8,119 bases of DNA from JBBQER01 sp052148155 (lineage in GTDB: Bacteria; Actinomycetota; Acidimicrobiia; IMCC26256; PALSA-610), in contig JBKQIY010000172.1 in assembly GCA_052148155.1 (NCBI GenBank), positions 1 to 8,119 of the forward strand, read 5' to 3'. A program made the translations under genes and the position numbers. Below are positions 5,462 through 8,119 of this stretch, piece by piece. Below the pieces are notes generated by a model. That model was not told where the DNA came from and ran no database searches. It saw only the letters and a list, made by a program, of their open reading frames with translations. Every line of letters begins with the position of its first letter. Position 1 is the stretch's first letter.

Positions 5462-7978
5462 TCAAAGGTCGAGGGCCTTGCGGAGGCGGGCGACGTCCAT
5501 GAGGTCGGGACCGTCACCGAAGCTGTCGAGGAGCCGTTCGAGCTCGTGGCGACCGATCGGGTCGAGAGCCGCCTCGCGCGGCGTGCGGCCGCCGAGGGCG
5601 GGAATGTGGTCGTCGAGCCAGCGACGTTCGAGCTCGGTGGAGATCTGCTCGCGTACATCGGCCATATCCGGGTCGTCGAGCAGGTTCGGCGCCCGTGGCG
5701 CGCCCGTGGCGCGATGCGCTTCCAACGCTTCGTCGACGTCGCGGATGTCGTGATCGACCAGTTCCGCGGTCGGGATCGACGACCTCACTAGGGCGATGAT
5801 CTCGTCGGCTCGGCGGTCGGAGTTGACCTCACCGCGCAGTAAATCGCCGGTGATCGTGAGGGCGAGGATCACCGTCCGCGGTTGGTTGGCGCTGTCGCGT
5901 ATCAGCACGTAACCCCCGTCGTCCTCAGTGAGATCGGAGTGGGCTTCGAGCGCGCGCCGTGCGGCTTCGGGGTCGGTGAGTTCCCACACGAGCTCGTGGA
6001 ACTGCAGCGGCTCGCCGTCGGTGTTCTGCATCCGCGGCGCGGCCAGGCAGCGCCCGATGAGCTCGGCGATATCGAACGGATCGGGATGGTCGAGCGCGTC
6101 GAGGATCTCGTCGCGAAGTGCGCCGACCTTGACGAATCCTGAGTACGCGCGCCACGTATCGCCGACGGGAAGTGGCCGACCGAGCATGAGATCACCGCGG
6201 CGGGTCTGCGTATCGGCGTTCGTGTTCGTGACGGTGATGCGCTCACCGGTCCGCAGATCGCGCAGATTCAGGTAGGTCGGGCCGGCTTCGTCGACTTCGA
6301 AGAGGCCGCGTTCGACCAATTGCCATCGCGCGGCGAGGATTGCTTCGTCGTCAGGCAACAAAGCATCGCGCTCGGCGACGAACGACTCGCCAATCCCGCC
6401 TTCACACAGCGCGATGTCGGCAACGAGTGGCGTGTCGAGCAGGTCGGTCATGAACGTGAAGTCTCGCCCGCTCGCCGCCCTCACCTCGCTCGCGAGCATG
6501 GCGACGATCCGGCGGTCGTGATCGCGCAGATAGCGGCGATGCTTCGCGTAGAGCCACGAGCCCCGATCGATCAGCGAGTGACGTTCCTTGCCAAGATGAC
6601 ACAGCTTGTATTTGCGACCCGAACCGCAGGGGCACCGCTCGTTGCGGCCAACCTGCGCCGGTGGCCGATGACGGGCGTAACCGACGACCTCCGAGAAAAG
6701 CTCGAACGCGTCGCCACCACCTGGAACATCGTCTTCCTCCTCTTCGTCAACGCCAGCTCGGCGGAGCAACGCCACGGCTTCCAACGCGTCACCGGCGTCC
6801 GCACGGAATCCCGCCAATCCGATCAGCGCAAGCGCGTGCTCCTGGCCCGTCGCCTCCGCACCTTCGAACGCCGCGACGGCTCCCTGGGGGTCACCAGCGA
6901 GGTCGAGCGCCCGGCCCTCCAGCCAGCGTGCGCCCGCGCCATCCTCCGCCGGCAGTTCGGTGACAATCGATTGTGCGAAACGCGCGAGTTCGAGCGGCCG
7001 CGTTTCCTCCTCGAGGTGAGTACCGAGCAGCGCCCGGCACACGGCAGGATCGTCGAGCGCGACTGCGAGCAGCATCGCCCCCGCGGCTGCTTTCTCCGGC
7101 GGGCCAAGTGGATCGGCCTTGCCCGAGATCACGGCACGGCTCATCGCGATCACGAGCTCGGCCCAATCGACCTGCGTGCCCTCGAGGCGATGAAGTCTCG
7201 CCACCCGGTTCCGTCGCTGCCACCGGTGTAGCGCGCCGAGGTCGGCGTCGACGCGCAACACCAAGTGATGTTCACGGACCAATCCTGCCGCGCCAAGCAG
7301 CACGTCGACCGGCGGGATCGGACTGGCTGTAAATGCGTCACGATGACAGATGAGCGCTTCCCACAGCAGATCGTCCAAGCTCATCTGGGTAAGGTCGACC
7401 GGCTCGTTGCCGAGCGTGTCACGCAGCTCCTGGAACACCGCGTGTTGCTCGAAGGTTGCGCGCACCGCCGCGACCATCTCGGCTGGAAGGTTCGGTTCCC
7501 CCACAGCAGCGAGAAACAGCGCCGTGCCGGCAACACGCACCTCGACGTCGGCGCCTGCGTAGGCGTCGAGCCAACCCAGCGGACCGATCAGTACGTCGTC
7601 GGTGTCCAGGTCTTCGTCGACCTCGAGCGCTTCACCCGAGTCGCCCAAGGTCAAGGCCGTGTCCATGACCCACCATCCGAGAAGCGCCAGATCCGGCTCG
7701 ACCGGCAGTACGCCCCCCTTCGCCGCGTCGCCGTCAACCGTCGTGATCCAGCGGGTGCCGTCGAGCTGCGCGGCCACACCGACCCAGCCACCGTCTAGTT
7801 CGACGAACTCCGACGACGCGTCAAGAACCCGCTCGACCCGATCAGCACCCTCGGGACCGAGATCGATCCCCGCGCTTCGTAGTTCGCCGGCGAGCGCGGC
7901 GGAAGTCACGCACCGTCGACCAAGTGCGTCAACTGCCAAGCGGCGGATCCGATGATCACTCGCAGGTAGCACCGTCAC
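5462..7978 (-). CDS. Large SEC-C zinc-motif protein, multidomain, function unknown
   Basis: Protein of 838 residues. Its one certain motif is SEC-C at 444-461, GRNERCPCGSGRKYKLCH. Ligands are C449, C451, C460 and H461, the C-x-C-x8-C-H zinc site first known from the SecA C-terminus, where it binds SecB. Here it is mid-protein, so this is not SecA. The N-terminal part (about 8-68; VTSAALAGEL, then FVELDGGWVGV) looks like a winged helix ending in a beta hairpin. Residues about 346-408 look like tetratricopeptide helices (WLEGRALDLAGDPQGAVAAFEGA), followed by an acidic linker (411-418). The end has WLDDHIPALGGRTPREA (788-804), an ALGG-x-TP element seen near the end of other long SEC-C proteins. 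No signal peptide, membrane span or nuclease motif is seen, so it should be cytoplasmic. It starts with GTG inside the end of an upstream gene and precedes fic, suggesting an operon. GTG 7970-7972 is an equally possible start; neither has a strong ribosome site. Confidence 0.85.
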   Translation of the reverse strand: MTVLPASDHRIRRLAVDALGRRCVTSAALAGELRSAGIDLGPEGADRVERVLDASSEFVELDGGWVGVAAQLDGTRWITTVDGDAAKGGVLPVEPDLALLGWWVMDTALTLGDSGEALEVDEDLDTDDVLIGPLGWLDAYAGADVEVRVAGTALFLAAVGEPNLPAEMVAAVRATFEQHAVFQELRDTLGNEPVDLTQMSLDDLLWEALICHRDAFTASPIPPVDVLLGAAGLVREHHLVLRVDADLGALHRWQRRNRVARLHRLEGTQVDWAELVIAMSRAVISGKADPLGPPEKAAAGAMLLAVALDDPAVCRALLGTHLEEETRPLELARFAQSIVTELPAEDGAGARWLEGRALDLAGDPQGAVAAFEGAEATGQEHALALIGLAGFRADAGDALEAVALLRRAGVDEEEEDDVPGGGDAFELFSEVVGYARHRPPAQVGRNERCPCGSGRKYKLCHLGKERHSLIDRGSWLYAKHRRYLRDHDRRIVAMLASEVRAASGRDFTFMTDLLDTPLVADIALCEGGIGESFVAERDALLPDDEAILAARWQLVERGLFEVDEAGPTYLNLRDLRTGERITVTNTNADTQTRRGDLMLGRPLPVGDTWRAYSGFVKVGALRDEILDALDHPDPFDIAELIGRCLAAPRMQNTDGEPLQFHELVWELTDPEAARRALEAHSDLTEDDGGYVLIRDSANQPRTVILALTITGDLLRGEVNSDRRADEIIALVRSSIPTAELVDHDIRDVDEALEAHRATGAPRAPNLLDDPDMADVREQISTELERRWLDDHIPALGGRTPREAALDPIGRHELERLLDSFGDGPDLMDVARLRKALDL

Positions 7979-8119
7979 CGTCAGAGTCTCGCACCCACGC
8001 TGGGTACCTCAACAACTCGTAGAGCACCTCGACGAACCGGGCTGGCCCGTGCCGATCTCCAGGACGGGTAGGTCTGCACGGTAGGTCTGCACGGTAGGTC
8101 TGCACGGTAGGTCTGCACG
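7956..8119 (-). CDS. C-terminal end of an unidentified gene, cut by the window edge
   Basis: A minus-strand frame is open from the window end to TGA 7956-7958. Its last part reads PARFVEVLYELLRYPAWV, then RDSDGDGATCE, with nearly all third positions G or C and a natural amphipathic composition, so the tail looks truly coding. It overlaps the SEC-C start (GTG 7978) by 23 bp, a sign of translational coupling in one operon. Upstream of about 8040 the frame passes into Arg/Pro-rich sequence, while the neighbouring frame becomes more protein-like (DLPVLEIGTGQP, stopping at 8009-8011). This suggests a frameshift, real or from sequence error, near 8035-8045. Beyond 8068 the frame crosses the 13-bp tandem repeats, which contain no stop on this strand. 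I do not recognise the family. The LEIGTG string recalls a methyltransferase motif, but it lies too near the end of the protein for that to be trusted. Confidence 0.5.
   Translation of the reverse strand, partial: CRPTVQTYRADLPCRPTRPGDRHGPARFVEVLYELLRYPAWVRDSDGDGATCE
8068..8119. repeat. Four perfect 13-bp tandem repeats at the window end
   Basis: GTAGGTCTGCACG is repeated exactly four times (8068, 8081, 8094, 8107) and the array stops only because the sequence ends. The preceding bases (AGGACG) are an imperfect continuation. The unit length is not a multiple of three, so each copy changes the reading frame. It may be a genuine minisatellite within the upstream gene, or an assembly loop at a contig edge. 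Confidence 0.9.

Noticed and set aside
6320..7231. Plus-strand open frame of 303 residues over the SEC-C gene
   Set aside because: Long antisense frames are expected opposite high-GC genes; the minus strand carries a clear zinc motif and an uninterrupted 838-residue frame.
8068..8119. CRISPR array
   Set aside because: The units are contiguous 13-mers with no spacers, far too short for CRISPR repeats.

Overview
The window is high-GC DNA whose gene content points to an actinomycetote (Actinomycetota), perhaps an Acidimicrobiia- or Thermoleophilia-like lineage. The clues are Ser/Thr-rich linkers behind a lipobox, secreted Cys/Trp repeat proteins, GTG starts and G/C-biased third codon positions. 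This is inference from style; no marker gene fixes the taxon. The last bases are four perfect 13-bp tandem units, so the window probably ends at a contig edge.

Left part (1-1516): a mobile-element integration module. A sequence matching the 3' half of tRNA-Arg(CCT) at about 202-248, with a degraded 5' half, lies 100 bp before a complete tyrosine recombinase read away from it (GTG 350 to 1516). Short tandem direct repeats sit on both sides of the tRNA-like core (92-110 and 307-327), as arm-type integrase sites do around an attachment core.

Middle (1517-4205): two exported proteins on the + strand, separated by poorly coding DNA. One is a secreted protein made of three copies of a Cys/Trp repeat (1568-2368). 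The other is a lipoprotein carrying a stand-alone domain like the SecD periplasmic P1 head (2952-3587). The spacers hold wreckage: a probable broken small gene (about 2597-2781) and a 5'-truncated, frameshifted YCII-domain pseudogene on the minus strand (3999-4180). They also contain a tandem GATTCCCAAG repeat that resembles the integrase-proximal repeats in layout.

Right part (4206-8119): a minus-strand gene run. It consists of the C-terminal end of an unidentified gene (ends at 7956), an 838-residue multidomain protein with a SEC-C zinc motif (overlapping that gene by 23 bp), and a class II Fic AMP-transferase with a C-terminal winged helix. A 113-bp AT-rich gap before fic holds two inverted repeats with nearly the same centre; the inner pair falls on the likely -10 and -35 positions.

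The overall picture is an accessory region or decaying genomic island beside a tRNA-derived attachment site. No known defence system is complete here. The best candidate for something undescribed is the SEC-C/Fic gene pair with its upstream partner, but their functional link is unproven.
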